Assembly (NCBI RefSeq): GCF_009663145.1
Contig: NZ_VKHR01000015.1
Location: forward strand, 21,629-85,628
Direction of reading: 5' to 3'
Length of the DNA: 64,000 bases
Origin: Shewanella sp. TC10
GTDB lineage: Bacteria > Pseudomonadota > Gammaproteobacteria > Enterobacterales > Shewanellaceae
In this document: positions 38,619 to 49,837 of the stretch, one piece after another
How positions within the stretch are numbered: the stretch's first letter is position 1
Layout of the letters: every line of letters begins with the position of its first letter
Notes under the pieces: generated by a model
Database searches by the model: none
What the model saw: only the letters and a program-made list of their open reading frames with translations
Told to the model about the DNA's origin: nothing
Made by a program: the position numbers and the translations under genes

Positions 38619-39107
38619 ATGCAAAAACAGCAAGGTTTTACGTTAATTGAGTTAGTTGTCGTTATCATCATTTTGGGTATTTTAGCAGTAACAGCTGCAC
38701 CTAAATTCATCAATTTACAGGGTGATGCTCGCGTATCTACATTGCAAGGTGCTAAAGCGGCAATTCAAAGTGCAAACAGCTTAGTGTATTCAAAAGCAGC
38801 GCTTGCTGGAGAAGAAAAGAAAGATCCTGGTTCAGTTGATATTGGTGCCAGTACCAATCTAGTGACAGTGTTTGGTTATGCTCAAGGTGATGCTGATGAA
38901 CTAATCAAAGCTGTAGATATGCCTACTGATGATTGGGATGTTACAGGTACTAACGGCACGGTGAAAATTCAGCAAGTAGGTGCACCAGACTCTTGCTATA
39001 TTGAATATACTGAGGCTCAAACAGAAGGCAGTATTCCAACATTCCAAAGTGGTGTATCGGATGGTAATAGTGGTTTCTTGCCTATGCCAACGGCATCTGA
39101 TTGCTAA
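38619..39107 (+). CDS. mshA: MSHA major pilin paralogue, second tandem copy
   Basis: 162 residues starting at ATG 38619, with GAAGG 7 bases upstream; an in-frame TTG at 38592 would add nine residues before an ordinary prepilin leader and is unlikely. Leader MQKQQG, cleavage before Phe7, mature FTLIELVVVIIILGIL with Glu5. The N-terminal half matches the first copy almost residue for residue with many silent differences, while the head is different in length and sequence but keeps the two cysteines (DSCYIE and the C-terminal SDC). It has its own spacer and terminator, hence probably its own promoter. Confidence 0.93.
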   Translation: MQKQQGFTLIELVVVIIILGILAVTAAPKFINLQGDARVSTLQGAKAAIQSANSLVYSKAALAGEEKKDPGSVDIGASTNLVTVFGYAQGDADELIKAVDMPTDDWDVTGTNGTVKIQQVGAPDSCYIEYTEAQTEGSIPTFQSGVSDGNSGFLPMPTASDC

Positions 39108-39124
39108 TAGAGCATTATGTTTAT

Positions 39125-39148
39125 AAAGGTCTGCTTGCAGGCCTTTTT
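39125..39148 (+). terminator. terminator after second mshA
   Basis: AAAGGTCTGC / GCAGGCCTTT pairs around a very short loop (one U-G pair), followed by a T run. Confidence 0.85.
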
Positions 39149-39190
39149 TATTATCTGTATTTAAAAATAACCAGAAAAATACAAACTTCC

Positions 39191-39207
39191 CTTAAGTATA
39201 TACGATT
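39191..39207 (+). promoter_or_regulatory. conserved CTTAAG-TATATAC element upstream of mshC
   Basis: CTTAAGTATATACGATT matches 16 of 17 bases of the sequence at 26584-26600 upstream of mshI. Both lie in leader regions of MSHA transcription units. Function unknown; could be a shared activator site or part of a promoter. Confidence 0.4.
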
Positions 39208-39296
39208 GTATTTTTAGTAAAGGATATCAAGACGTTTGTGTTATATTTTGCCATACTGTGTATAGGGAAATGTAACAAAAGGCATTCACGATTCAG

Positions 39297-39794
39297 ATGC
39301 GGCTAAATAAGCTTTATAAATACTCTGTGGGATTTTCGCTCATTGAGCTGGTCACTACAATTTTAATTGTGGGGATTATAGCTGTATTTGTAATACCTAA
39401 GTTATTGCCCGAATCAAGTTATAGTGCTTATACCCTTAGAAATGAATTCATCAGTGAGCTTAGACAAGTTCAAATAAAAGCCTTAAATAATAGCGATCGT
39501 TGTTACCGTATCAGCGTTTCTTCAGATGGTTATCAACTCACTACTTATAGCCATAATATCAATAACGCTTTTGCAGGCTGTATTAACGCCCAACTTATTA
39601 GAACAGATACGAAACAAGACTTTAGTGGCGGCGCGATTATTGAGTTAGCCAGTAATGGCAGTACTAGTTTTAGTATGGATTTTGATAATTTAGGTCGCTC
39701 AACCCTTGGCTGTAATGGCACTTGTTTTGTCGTAAAGGCGGATGAAACCTTAGGTATTGCTATGGAATCTGAGGGTTATGTCCATGCACTATAA
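39297..39794 (+). CDS. mshC: MSHA minor pilin MshC
   Basis: A 165-residue prepilin-like protein with leader MRLNKLYKYSVG and mature FSLIELVTTILIVGIIAVF (Glu5). GspH-like head with two cysteine pairs (DRCYRI / AGCINA and LGCNGTC). Starts the minor-pilin cluster mshC-D-O-P-Q, whose genes overlap. 5' leader of ~190 bases after the mshA terminator. Confidence 0.88.
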   Translation: MRLNKLYKYSVGFSLIELVTTILIVGIIAVFVIPKLLPESSYSAYTLRNEFISELRQVQIKALNNSDRCYRISVSSDGYQLTTYSHNINNAFAGCINAQLIRTDTKQDFSGGAIIELASNGSTSFSMDFDNLGRSTLGCNGTCFVVKADETLGIAMESEGYVHAL

Positions 39795-40347
39795 CTCTCG
39801 TCAGTCTCATCAGGTTTTTAGTGCGCCTTCGCTAAAACTATCCCAATTCGGTTTTACCTTAATTGAACTTGTTATTGGCATGCTGGTGTTAAGCATTGCA
39901 ATAGTGATGCTTACTTCTATGTTATTACCTCAAGCTGATAGAGCCGTTGAAACCTTATCACGGGTGCGCTCTGCTGAATTAGCCCATTCAGTAATGAATG
40001 AAATTTGGGGTAAACGCTATGATGAAAATACCAATTCCAATGGTGGCATACCTGCTTGCAACTCTACAGCGCCTATTAACCCTGGGGTAAGTTGTACTGA
40101 CTCAGGTGATCTGGGAGATGACGGAGAAAACCGAAACGACTTCAATGATGTTGATGATTACCATGGCCTAAATATCAACAGTAATATGCTTGATTCCACT
40201 CAAACCTACGCTGATGTTTATCTGGGTTACCAGATGCAAGTGGAAGTTGAATACCTAAATGGCCAAGCTCAAAAGCTTATTACCATTGATGTGACAACAC
40301 CATCGAATGAAGTTATTACTTACCAAGCTGTAAGGAGTAACTATTAA
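39784..40347 (+). CDS. mshD: MSHA minor pilin MshD
   Basis: 187 residues from the ATG at 39784, placed 8 bases after GAGGG; an upstream in-frame ATG (39778) is too close to that site and others lie deeper in mshC. Prepilin motif GFTLIELVIGMLVLSIAIVML preceded by an unusually long leader (~23 residues). Head rich in Asn/Asp with a Cys pair (PACNST, VSCTDS). Overlaps mshC by 11 bases and mshO by one. Confidence 0.85.
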   Translation: MHYNSRQSHQVFSAPSLKLSQFGFTLIELVIGMLVLSIAIVMLTSMLLPQADRAVETLSRVRSAELAHSVMNEIWGKRYDENTNSNGGIPACNSTAPINPGVSCTDSGDLGDDGENRNDFNDVDDYHGLNINSNMLDSTQTYADVYLGYQMQVEVEYLNGQAQKLITIDVTTPSNEVITYQAVRSNY

Positions 40348-41192
40348 TGGGTTTTAATCATCGTATAAAACAAGTTGGTTTTACTCTCGTTGAGATGGTG
40401 ACCGTTATCCTCATTCTGGGTATTCTCGTTGTGGGTGTTAGTAGCTTTATTATCTTTGGTACGCGCATTTTTGTTGAGTCTAGTTCAATTGATCAAGTGC
40501 TGGGGCAAAGTCGATTTGCTATGGAGCGTATGACGCGGGATATTCGTAACTCTGTGCCAAATAGCGTAAGACTTCGCACTGATGCTGCTGGCAGTTTTCA
40601 ATGCATTGAAATGCTACCAATTGAAGCCAGTAGTAGCTATTTAACATTGCCTATCTACCCAAATGCAGCAGCTTCAACGGGAACTGTGGTAGATAACAAT
40701 ATTAGTATTGCAAGTGGGCTATTTGCCATTGTATATCCGTTAGCAAATGAAAGTATTAGCGGTGTAAATGATGTTTATCAAGCTTCACGAAACAAGCGTT
40801 TCTCAGTGCAATCAGCCTCTTCGGCGTCAGATAGAATTACACTGAATTTCGGCAGTTTAGTACAGTTTGCTGAACAATCTCCTATTCAGAGAATATATTT
40901 CGCCGCCGAGCCTGTGAGCTATTGTTTTGAGCTTGTAGCGGGTACAACTAATGTTAATTTAAATCGTTATTCGAATTATGGTTACATAGTGAGTCAACCC
41001 GTTCCCACTGGAATGGGGTCGAGTGTATTGATGGCTGAAAATATAACCAATAATTTACTCCTAGAGCCAGCGATAAAAGTCACTGAGCAAAATTTGATGA
41101 CTAATTCAATTGTGCATCTTGAGCCTCGCTTTAGTGTTAATGGCGAAACTTTTAAGTACCAACACCAAGTGCAGGTGACCAATGCCCCTTAA
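40347..41192 (+). CDS. mshO: MSHA minor pilin MshO
   Basis: 281 residues; prepilin leader MGFNHRIKQVG, mature FTLVEMVTVILILGIL (Glu5), larger PilW/GspJ-like head. AAGGAG ribosome site 9 bases upstream; start and mshD stop share one base (TAATG). mshP begins inside its end. Confidence 0.9.
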   Translation: MGFNHRIKQVGFTLVEMVTVILILGILVVGVSSFIIFGTRIFVESSSIDQVLGQSRFAMERMTRDIRNSVPNSVRLRTDAAGSFQCIEMLPIEASSSYLTLPIYPNAAASTGTVVDNNISIASGLFAIVYPLANESISGVNDVYQASRNKRFSVQSASSASDRITLNFGSLVQFAEQSPIQRIYFAAEPVSYCFELVAGTTNVNLNRYSNYGYIVSQPVPTGMGSSVLMAENITNNLLLEPAIKVTEQNLMTNSIVHLEPRFSVNGETFKYQHQVQVTNAP

Positions 41193-41658
41193 TCATCAGC
41201 TATCGAGTAAAAACCAGCGACGAGTACCGAGATTGCGTTACCAACAAGGTAGCGCTTTAGCTATTGCTGTTTTTGTATTGATTGTGATGTTTTTATTAGC
41301 AGGCACCCTCATTAAAATGTTGGAGGATGGTGATGAATCCGTCAATGTTGAAGTATGGGGAGCTAGGGCTTTGTTTAGTGCCAATAGTGCAGCGGATGCA
41401 GAGCTGGCAAAACTATTTCCTTTGTCAGGTGCTGTTGGTGTATGTAGCGCTAATTCAACTTGGACTCCGCCAAGTTCTGTAGGCTTTCATGGCTGCACTG
41501 TTGCGGTGACATGTAACGCTATAGCAGTAGACGGAATCACCCAGTTTCAAATCACCAGTAATGCAGTGTGCGAAACTGGAGATTGCGCAGGAAACGCTGC
41601 TACAACAAATTGTTTAAGAGTGAATCGCCAAGTGGAGGTAGAAGCACGTGGGGATTAA
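41182..41658 (+). CDS. mshP: MSHA protein MshP (PilX-like)
   Basis: 158 residues with a long leader and a PilX-type N-terminal helix (QQGSALAIAVFVLIVMFLL) lacking the FTLxE consensus; small head with six cysteines. Overlaps mshO by 11 bases and mshQ by 11 bases. The assignment rests on position and topology. Confidence 0.82.
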   Translation: MPLNHQLSSKNQRRVPRLRYQQGSALAIAVFVLIVMFLLAGTLIKMLEDGDESVNVEVWGARALFSANSAADAELAKLFPLSGAVGVCSANSTWTPPSSVGFHGCTVAVTCNAIAVDGITQFQITSNAVCETGDCAGNAATTNCLRVNRQVEVEARGD

Positions 41659-44600
41659 TCGATATCTGACGACTATAAAACTCATGACGTTGATGTTGGC
41701 TACTACGATGTCATTTAGTGCGGTGTCATTTGATGAAATTGATGAATCCGTTATTTTTGCTGCGGTGGCTCAAGGGCATCACAATGACAATAACAGTGGC
41801 TGTAACACTATTAATAATCCGCAGTTAACAATATATCCCGGTTCAAGAATTAGTGGCACAAATGGCGATGATTTATCTTATTGCTCGATAAATACTAACA
41901 ACGGCTTACCTACTGATAGCTGCGACACTGCTACTGGAGGTGATAGGCTGTGTACTATTACTGGCGCCTCTATTCGCGGTTTAAAGATGAATGGTAATCA
42001 GGCCTTTGAAAATAGTGATGGCTCAGCTGGTAGTATTGGTTTTTGTAATTCTGGCGATCAAATATCGCTGGGAGATAACGGAGATACTCAGTTTAATTCT
42101 TTAAGTCTTTTTTCTGATTGTACGGTGACATTCTCTTCTGATAACGATGAATATCGATTTAATGCAATACGAGCGGGCAGTGGGTCAATACTGAAGTTTC
42201 CCGAAGGGGATTATTGGATTAACTCTCTTCAACTTGATGCGCCTAGTAAAATAGAAACGACTGGACGAGTAAGGATTTTCATTGGCACGAGTTCACAAAT
42301 AAACGGCGGTACTATTAATTCACTTGCAGAAGCTGGAGTGCAAGTTATTGCCTATAACAATTTGACGTTAAACAATCAAAATGTGAATGGTACATCTATC
42401 CCAGCGACGATTAATGCCAATGTTTATAGTGACGAGAGAATTACCATTAACTCTGGCGCTATCAATGGCAGAGTGACATCTAAATACCTTGTTATGAATA
42501 GCGATGGCCAAATTAATGAGCCAGTTGATCCAATTGAGCCATTTCATATCCAATATGGCAAAGCGACTAATGGTAATGTCGTGTTTGATACCCCATTTCC
42601 TTCAGGGGTAACACCATTGGTATTTTTAATGCCGACAATAGAGCAAACCAATACTAATAGTGATGGTCCTGCTTCGACTTTCTTAGTTGGAACTCCCACT
42701 GAAACAGGGTTTAGTTGGGCTAAAGAAGAATCTCCATCACCTGCAAATCGATATGTTGCTTCAAAAGCAATGACCGAAGTTCATTGGGTTGCAGTGAATG
42801 CAGGTACTCATGATTTATCTAATGGTACTCAGCTAATCGCTGGTACTGTAGAGCTTGAACAAGCGTTAATCGGCTCTAACAGTCAGTATGTCAATGTGGC
42901 ATTGCCAAGCACACAAGATGTGGTCCTTAATCAATTACAAACTCAAAATAATAATTGTTGGTTTACTAGTCTTTCAGCTTTTAATAATGCAGGGATCCGA
43001 TTAGCGATGGATACTTCTGAAGTCAGAAGTAACAACACACGCTGCCAGCCTGGAGATTTAACTAATAACCAAATTCAAGCTGAAACTGTTGCGTATTTGA
43101 CCGTGCAATCGGGCAATGGCTCAATTGTGTTAAACAGTGAAAATCTAAATTATCATTTTGGCTCAGGGCAAACATTTACTAATGGCAATATTCAAGATCT
43201 TGCTTATCAATGTGCATATACAACGCCGCTTATAGGTTTTACTGAAACACCGATTTTAGTGGCGGGTAAAAATAGTCGCCGTGGTGGTGATGGTGGTTGG
43301 CTAAGGCGATGCCAGTTAAGTAATTCTGTTGTCAGTATGGCAGTAGATGAAGATACTTACAGAGATAATGACCGTCGTCATATTTGGGAAAACTATAGCT
43401 TTTTTGCTATTGAAAAAGTCGAGCCGCTGACACAATGTTTTACTGATGACTTTAATCGTAGTGACTTAGGCACTGATTGGGTCGCAGCAAGATCGAGTGG
43501 TAACTTTACGCCTAGTATTGTTGGTAACCGTTTAAGGCTAACTGAAGCGCAGAACAGTCAAGCGACCTCAACGACTTACCAACGCCTATTTCCTGCTGCT
43601 GATAACTTAATTGAAATTGAATTTGATCACCTTGCCTATAACGGTAATGGTGCAGATGGTATTGCACTGGTATTTTCTGATGCATCGATTACTCCACAGC
43701 CTGGCTCATCAGGTGGCCCATTAGGTTATGGCTATAAACCAGGTGTGGATGGATTTGCCGGCGGCTGGTTGGGTATTGGTATCGATGAATATGGTAATTT
43801 TTCAGCAGAAGGCGGTGATAATAACATTGGCCGTAGACAACAAAGTGTATCGATTCGCGGCTCAGGCAGCGGCACTTCAGGTTATCCGTATTTACGCGGA
43901 ACATGTAATAACGGTACCACTAATACTACAGGCGACTGTTTAACTCCACCTGTCGATAACAACGAGAATGACAATCATCGATATAGAATTGTCATTGATT
44001 CACGTATAACAGGACAGTCATTAGTCTCAGTCTCCCGTGATTCTGGCAGTGGTTTTGTCGAAATCGTTCCTGAGTTTGATATTCTATCTTTTGCTACGCA
44101 AGCAGCAGTGCCCGACGATTTTCTGTTATCAATTACAGGTTCAACAGGTGGGGCTAACAATGTCCATGAAATTGATGATATTGAAGTTTGTGCATTAGAC
44201 TCGAGCCCCATTGGCGTTGTGATAGATCATTTCGAATTTACTCATACTGGTTCTGCATTAACTTGTAATGCTGAGCCAATGACATTGAAAGCTTGTGCAA
44301 ATGAAGATTGTAGCCAAACAGTGCCCGACTTTGTGACGGCCACATTAAGCCCATCAGCTATAGCGACAGGTGGGGGATGGGTTGGAGGCAATGTCGTCAG
44401 CTTTAGTGGCGGTAGCACCAATTTAGAACTGCGAAATAATACTGCAGGACCAGTAACGGTTGATGTCACTGGCTCTACACCAGGTGCAAAACCATTCAGT
44501 ACGACCTTATGTAGCATTGCTGGTAATACCCCAACAGCGGCGCAGTGTACGTTTAACTTTGCTGACAGTGGCTTTATTTTTGATGTGCCCGATAAGCTAG

Positions 44601-46294
44601 CGAATAAACCCACTGGCGTCATTTCCATTTCAGCAGTAGAGAAAGATAGTGAAACTCTCGAGTGTGTTCCTCAATTTGCTGATGTCACTAAAAGCGTTGG
44701 GTTTTGGAGTGATTATGTATCCCCGGATGAGAATAATGTGATATCAGGGCAAGCTGTCTCCGTCACTGGTGCTGGGTCAGTAACAAATATTGGGACGAGT
44801 AATGGCGCAAGAACGCCGATTAATTTGGACTTTAATAGTGTCGGTATCGCAGAAATTGAAGTGAATTATCCTGATGCAGGAGAAGTGCAATTAAACGCCC
44901 AATACGATGGTACTGGAGATGAGGCAGGCTTGGTGATGGTTGGTGCAGATCCTTTTGTCAGCTTTCCTGTAGGACTATGTGTTAAACCTTTTGATGGAAA
45001 TGCTAGTTGTAGTGCTGGAGATAGCAGCTGCGCTGTTTATAAAAAAGCAGGTGAAGACTTTAATCTTGAGATTCAAGGGATGGCTTGGCAATCGGATACT
45101 GATACAGATTATTGTGACAACCTAAGCACGCCAAATTATGTACATGCAGGTATTGTATTAGGTCGTAATCTTGTATCGCCTACTCCTGGTGAGCAAGGAA
45201 CTCTCGGGCTAGATGATTACGATCATGTCGCGGCGGCAGATAATCAAAATACTGTCACTCAATCGATCAGTGAAGTCGGTGTTTTTGAATTTACCGCTAA
45301 AGCCCCTTCAAGTTACTTAGGTTCCAGCTTTTACGATATCCCGCTAGCTAGTTCGGGTAATATTGGCCGCTTTATACCGGACCGGTTTTTGATTAGTGAT
45401 GTTAGTGTTTTGCCGGCATGTGGCATTTTTAATTATATGGATCAGCCCTTTTCAATGGCTATGAACATTAACGCGCTTAACATTGGTTCAGACGTCACTA
45501 AAAACTACCAAGGTGCTTTTGCTAAAGCTACAGCATTGTTAGTGGGGGAAAATTCAAATGATGGTGATGACAAACGCAATCGATTAAGTGCACTACCCGT
45601 TTCGGCTGGTACTTGGTCTGATGGTGTTGCCGCTATCGATACTAGTTATATGGCGACGTTAAGTCGAACCGTTGCGCCAAACCAAGATGGACCATTTGAG
45701 GATTTTGACATTGGGGTGATAGTTGTTGATAACGATGGTGATAACAGCTTTGTTTCAGATCCTGATATGAATGCAGCGAGTTCTGGCACCTGCGGCAGCA
45801 ATTGTGATGCGAAACTAATATCTAACCAGCGTTTTCGCCATGGTCGACTGTTAATGGATAACACCTATGGAGCAGAGAATGACACCTTGCAAATGCCAAC
45901 AAGAGTTGAATATTGGAATGGGACTGCTTGGACGTTAAATATCGATGACAGCTGTTCTGTCGTCACACCAGCATTAACCAGCCAAGTTGATAATGTCGCA
46001 CTGGGTTATCAGTTTGAGCCAAGCTTAACCACAGGACAAACCATCGAGAGAAAAGGGCAAACGGCTAGCTTCACAAATGGTGAATATACCTTATTGTGGA
46101 ATGCCATTATTACCGGTTCTGCCAATGATTATCGCGGACAAGTCACTGCGCCATTGGTTGTACCTGATTGGCTTCAATGGTACTGGAATTGGGAAAATGC
46201 ATCTTCAATCACCTTGTATGATCCAAGAGCAAGTGCCTACTTTGGGCGTTATCGAGGCCATGATCGAATTATATATTGGCGAGAAAAACGATAA
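41648..46294 (+). CDS. mshQ: MshQ, 1548-residue secreted/surface protein of the MSHA locus with lectin-like domain
   Basis: GTG start at 41648, fixed by GGAGGT 8 bases upstream. A hydrophobic N-terminus (~10-27) looks like a signal peptide. Residues ~30-290 are Asn/Ser/Gly-rich with beta-solenoid-like repeats; ~290-420 is a beta-rich module; residues ~596-850 begin with CFTDDFNRSDLGTDW and resemble concanavalin-A-like (LamG/legume-lectin type) domains; the remaining ~680 residues are the DUF6701 region usual in MshQ. The long size, signal and lectin-like fold suggest a tip adhesin or stabiliser of the pilus, analogous to PilY1-type proteins, but this is inference. Last gene of the mshC-Q cluster. 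Confidence 0.88.
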   Translation: MGINRYLTTIKLMTLMLATTMSFSAVSFDEIDESVIFAAVAQGHHNDNNSGCNTINNPQLTIYPGSRISGTNGDDLSYCSINTNNGLPTDSCDTATGGDRLCTITGASIRGLKMNGNQAFENSDGSAGSIGFCNSGDQISLGDNGDTQFNSLSLFSDCTVTFSSDNDEYRFNAIRAGSGSILKFPEGDYWINSLQLDAPSKIETTGRVRIFIGTSSQINGGTINSLAEAGVQVIAYNNLTLNNQNVNGTSIPATINANVYSDERITINSGAINGRVTSKYLVMNSDGQINEPVDPIEPFHIQYGKATNGNVVFDTPFPSGVTPLVFLMPTIEQTNTNSDGPASTFLVGTPTETGFSWAKEESPSPANRYVASKAMTEVHWVAVNAGTHDLSNGTQLIAGTVELEQALIGSNSQYVNVALPSTQDVVLNQLQTQNNNCWFTSLSAFNNAGIRLAMDTSEVRSNNTRCQPGDLTNNQIQAETVAYLTVQSGNGSIVLNSENLNYHFGSGQTFTNGNIQDLAYQCAYTTPLIGFTETPILVAGKNSRRGGDGGWLRRCQLSNSVVSMAVDEDTYRDNDRRHIWENYSFFAIEKVEPLTQCFTDDFNRSDLGTDWVAARSSGNFTPSIVGNRLRLTEAQNSQATSTTYQRLFPAADNLIEIEFDHLAYNGNGADGIALVFSDASITPQPGSSGGPLGYGYKPGVDGFAGGWLGIGIDEYGNFSAEGGDNNIGRRQQSVSIRGSGSGTSGYPYLRGTCNNGTTNTTGDCLTPPVDNNENDNHRYRIVIDSRITGQSLVSVSRDSGSGFVEIVPEFDILSFATQAAVPDDFLLSITGSTGGANNVHEIDDIEVCALDSSPIGVVIDHFEFTHTGSALTCNAEPMTLKACANEDCSQTVPDFVTATLSPSAIATGGGWVGGNVVSFSGGSTNLELRNNTAGPVTVDVTGSTPGAKPFSTTLCSIAGNTPTAAQCTFNFADSGFIFDVPDKLANKPTGVISISAVEKDSETLECVPQFADVTKSVGFWSDYVSPDENNVISGQAVSVTGAGSVTNIGTSNGARTPINLDFNSVGIAEIEVNYPDAGEVQLNAQYDGTGDEAGLVMVGADPFVSFPVGLCVKPFDGNASCSAGDSSCAVYKKAGEDFNLEIQGMAWQSDTDTDYCDNLSTPNYVHAGIVLGRNLVSPTPGEQGTLGLDDYDHVAAADNQNTVTQSISEVGVFEFTAKAPSSYLGSSFYDIPLASSGNIGRFIPDRFLISDVSVLPACGIFNYMDQPFSMAMNINALNIGSDVTKNYQGAFAKATALLVGENSNDGDDKRNRLSALPVSAGTWSDGVAAIDTSYMATLSRTVAPNQDGPFEDFDIGVIVVDNDGDNSFVSDPDMNAASSGTCGSNCDAKLISNQRFRHGRLLMDNTYGAENDTLQMPTRVEYWNGTAWTLNIDDSCSVVTPALTSQVDNVALGYQFEPSLTTGQTIERKGQTASFTNGEYTLLWNAIITGSANDYRGQVTAPLVVPDWLQWYWNWENASSITLYDPRASAYFGRYRGHDRIIYWREKR

Positions 46295-46315
46295 ATAACT
46301 TTGATCATCGCTAGG

Positions 46316-46341
46316 TAAAGCTTAGGGCAAGCTTTATTTAG
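46316..46341 (+). terminator. probable MSHA minor-pilin operon terminator
   Basis: TAAAGCTT (46316-46323) / AAGCTTTA (46329-46336) with loop AGGGC, followed by TTTA. The T tract is weak. Confidence 0.55.
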
Positions 46342-47630
<1,289 letters not shown>

Positions 47631-47692
47631 AGAGCGAAATAAGGCGGTGTTGATTCTAAATAAACTATTTAGAATTTCATCGCCTATAAATT

Positions 47693-48658
47693 ATGAAACC
47701 CATTTTTGTTCGTGGTATATCGCAACAATTTAGATTAACACTGGCAATTTTTTTGTCGGTGGTATTGCTTATCGCTAATGATCGTCTCGATCCAATTCGT
47801 CAGTCTATTTCTTCCGTTTTAAGTCCCTTACAATATTTAGCAAATGTCCCTGGTTTATTACTGGATTGGTCGGCGGACTCAATTGCCACTCGTAATATGC
47901 TGGCAATGCAAAATAAAGAGTTATTGCGCCAACAGCTAATGATGTCAGAACGGCTGCAACGCTTTGAGCATTTAAGACAAGAAAATGAGCGCTTAAGAGC
48001 GTTATTAGGCTCGCCTGTGCACATGGATGCCCGCAAAGTTGTGGCAGAAGTCATGGAAGTGGCAAGCGATCCATTTAGACATTATGTGGTATTAAACCAT
48101 GGCGCTCGTACTGGTGTGTTTGTTGGTCAGTCAGTGGTGGATGCACAAGGTGTTGTGGGTCAAGTCATTGAGGTGAGCGAGCTCACCAGTCGAGTGTTAC
48201 TCGTAACCGACCCCACTCACGGTATTCCTGTTCGCATCACTCGAAATGATGTCCGCGCAATGGCGCAAGGCACCGGAGATATAGACGAAATTGAATTGCG
48301 TCATGTGGCCAAAAGTACTGATATTGTTGTTGGTGATTTATTGGTTACATCTGGCTTAGGCCAGCGCTTCCCTGAAGGTTACCCTGTGGCTAGGGTGATG
48401 AAAATCTCTCGCGATGCAGGTCAAAGCTACTCGGTTATTTCTGCTCAGCCACTCGCTGCTCTAGATCGCATTCGGTATGTATTATTAATTTGGCCTGATG
48501 ATGGGCTAGATGATTTACCTGCATCAACACTGCCTGAATCAACAATGCCAGAAACCACACTTCCTAGCCAGACAGAGCCAGCTTCGGCAGAATCAACAGG
48601 TTCAGAAATGAGCAGTGAAGCAAATCAAAATGAATCACAAGACGAGGTAAGCCAATGA
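47693..48658 (+). CDS. mreC: rod-shape protein MreC
   Basis: 321 residues: membrane segment (~13-32), coiled coil (~65-100), then the double beta-barrel MreC domain (GARTGVFVGQSVVDAQGVVGQV and DLLVTSGLGQRFPEGYPVA regions). It activates PBP2-RodA. An acidic Ser/Thr/Glu/Pro-rich tail of about 45 residues extends the C-terminus. Overlaps mreD by 4 bases. Confidence 0.97.
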   Translation: MKPIFVRGISQQFRLTLAIFLSVVLLIANDRLDPIRQSISSVLSPLQYLANVPGLLLDWSADSIATRNMLAMQNKELLRQQLMMSERLQRFEHLRQENERLRALLGSPVHMDARKVVAEVMEVASDPFRHYVVLNHGARTGVFVGQSVVDAQGVVGQVIEVSELTSRVLLVTDPTHGIPVRITRNDVRAMAQGTGDIDEIELRHVAKSTDIVVGDLLVTSGLGQRFPEGYPVARVMKISRDAGQSYSVISAQPLAALDRIRYVLLIWPDDGLDDLPASTLPESTMPETTLPSQTEPASAESTGSEMSSEANQNESQDEVSQ

Positions 48659-49143
48659 GTGCGCATATCGCCAATGGCCGCTTTGTCGTATTAGTGACAA
48701 TTTTTATCGGGATGATGTTTCAAATCATGCCGCTGCCTAAAATCGTTGAAGCTTGGCGACCTGATTGGTTGCTCATGGTAATGATTTACTGGGCAATGGC
48801 GCTGCCGCACCGCTATAGCATTTTAACCGCTTGGATTTTAGGTGTGCTATTGGATGTATTACTCGGGGCTACCCTAGGAATACGCTCATTGGCTTTCTCT
48901 ATCGTCATTTATGTGATTGTGATGCAATCACAGCGATTGCGTAACTTTACTCGTTGGCAGCAGTCAATTTTAGTCGCTATTTTCATTTGCTTGTATCACT
49001 TCATCATTTATTGGGTTGAATTTGTCGTCAATGGTGTCGCATTTGACTGGTCGATGTTCTTACCAGCGGTTTCCAGCATTTTTATGTGGTGGTGGGTGTT
49101 CTGGGTACTTCGCAATATTCGCCGCAGTTATAAGGTACGTTAA
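48655..49143 (+). CDS. mreD: rod-shape protein MreD
   Basis: A 162-residue membrane protein with about five hydrophobic segments, typical of MreD, starting at the ATGA overlap with mreC. Conserved elements [20 protein letters not shown] and [21 protein letters not shown] region are present. Scaffold component of the elongasome. Confidence 0.95.
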   Translation: MSAHIANGRFVVLVTIFIGMMFQIMPLPKIVEAWRPDWLLMVMIYWAMALPHRYSILTAWILGVLLDVLLGATLGIRSLAFSIVIYVIVMQSQRLRNFTRWQQSILVAIFICLYHFIIYWVEFVVNGVAFDWSMFLPAVSSIFMWWWVFWVLRNIRRSYKVR

Positions 49144-49145
49144 GT

Positions 49146-49739
49146 ATGGGCTGGGTTCTCGCTTCAACTTCTCCAAGACGTAAAGAGTTATTTGCTCAGG
49201 TCGGTTTTTCTGAAAGTCAGTTTTCATTTAAACAAGTGGCACCAGATATTGATGAGTCACATTTAGCGGGTGAGTCTGCAGCTGATTTTGTGGTGCGTTT
49301 AGCCATTGAAAAAGCCCAAGTTGGCTTGAGTTTATGTACAGATGAAGTTAACCCTAAAGTACTTGGCTCAGACACGATCGTGGTATTGGGTGAGCAGATT
49401 TTAGGAAAGCCTAAAGATAAGCAAGATGCACAGCGAATTTTATTAGAATTATCAGGTCAAACTCATCAAGTGATGACAGCAGTAGCTGTAACAAACGGCT
49501 CTAAGACTTTGACGAGATTGTGTCAGACAGAAGTGACTTTTTGTCAGCTGACACTAGAAACAATTAATGCCTATATCGACACGCAAGAACCTATGGATAA
49601 AGCTGGTGCCTATGGTATTCAGGGCTTAGGTGGGTGTTTTGTTAAGTCGATAAAGGGTAGTTATTCAGCGGTAGTCGGATTACCTCTTGTTGAGACGCGC
49701 GAATTACTACATGAAATGAATCATATTGAATTAACTTAA
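49146..49739 (+). CDS. maf: Maf-family nucleotide pyrophosphatase (YhdE type, dTTP/UTP)
   Basis: 197 residues starting 2 bases after mreD. The Maf signature [11 protein letters not shown], the GSDTIVV metal-binding segment and [10 protein letters not shown] match the YhdE subfamily that hydrolyses dTTP, UTP and modified pyrimidine nucleotides, a house-cleaning and division-arrest function. The gene follows mreBCD as in E. coli. Confidence 0.93.
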   Translation: MGWVLASTSPRRKELFAQVGFSESQFSFKQVAPDIDESHLAGESAADFVVRLAIEKAQVGLSLCTDEVNPKVLGSDTIVVLGEQILGKPKDKQDAQRILLELSGQTHQVMTAVAVTNGSKTLTRLCQTEVTFCQLTLETINAYIDTQEPMDKAGAYGIQGLGGCFVKSIKGSYSAVVGLPLVETRELLHEMNHIELT

Positions 49740-49837
49740 TCTTTCGTTAGCGGACATGTGAATTTACCACCTAGCATAATTTATCGTGCACGTGAGTAAA
49801 GCATCATCCTTGCAACGGGGCGTTAAACAGGTGGCTT

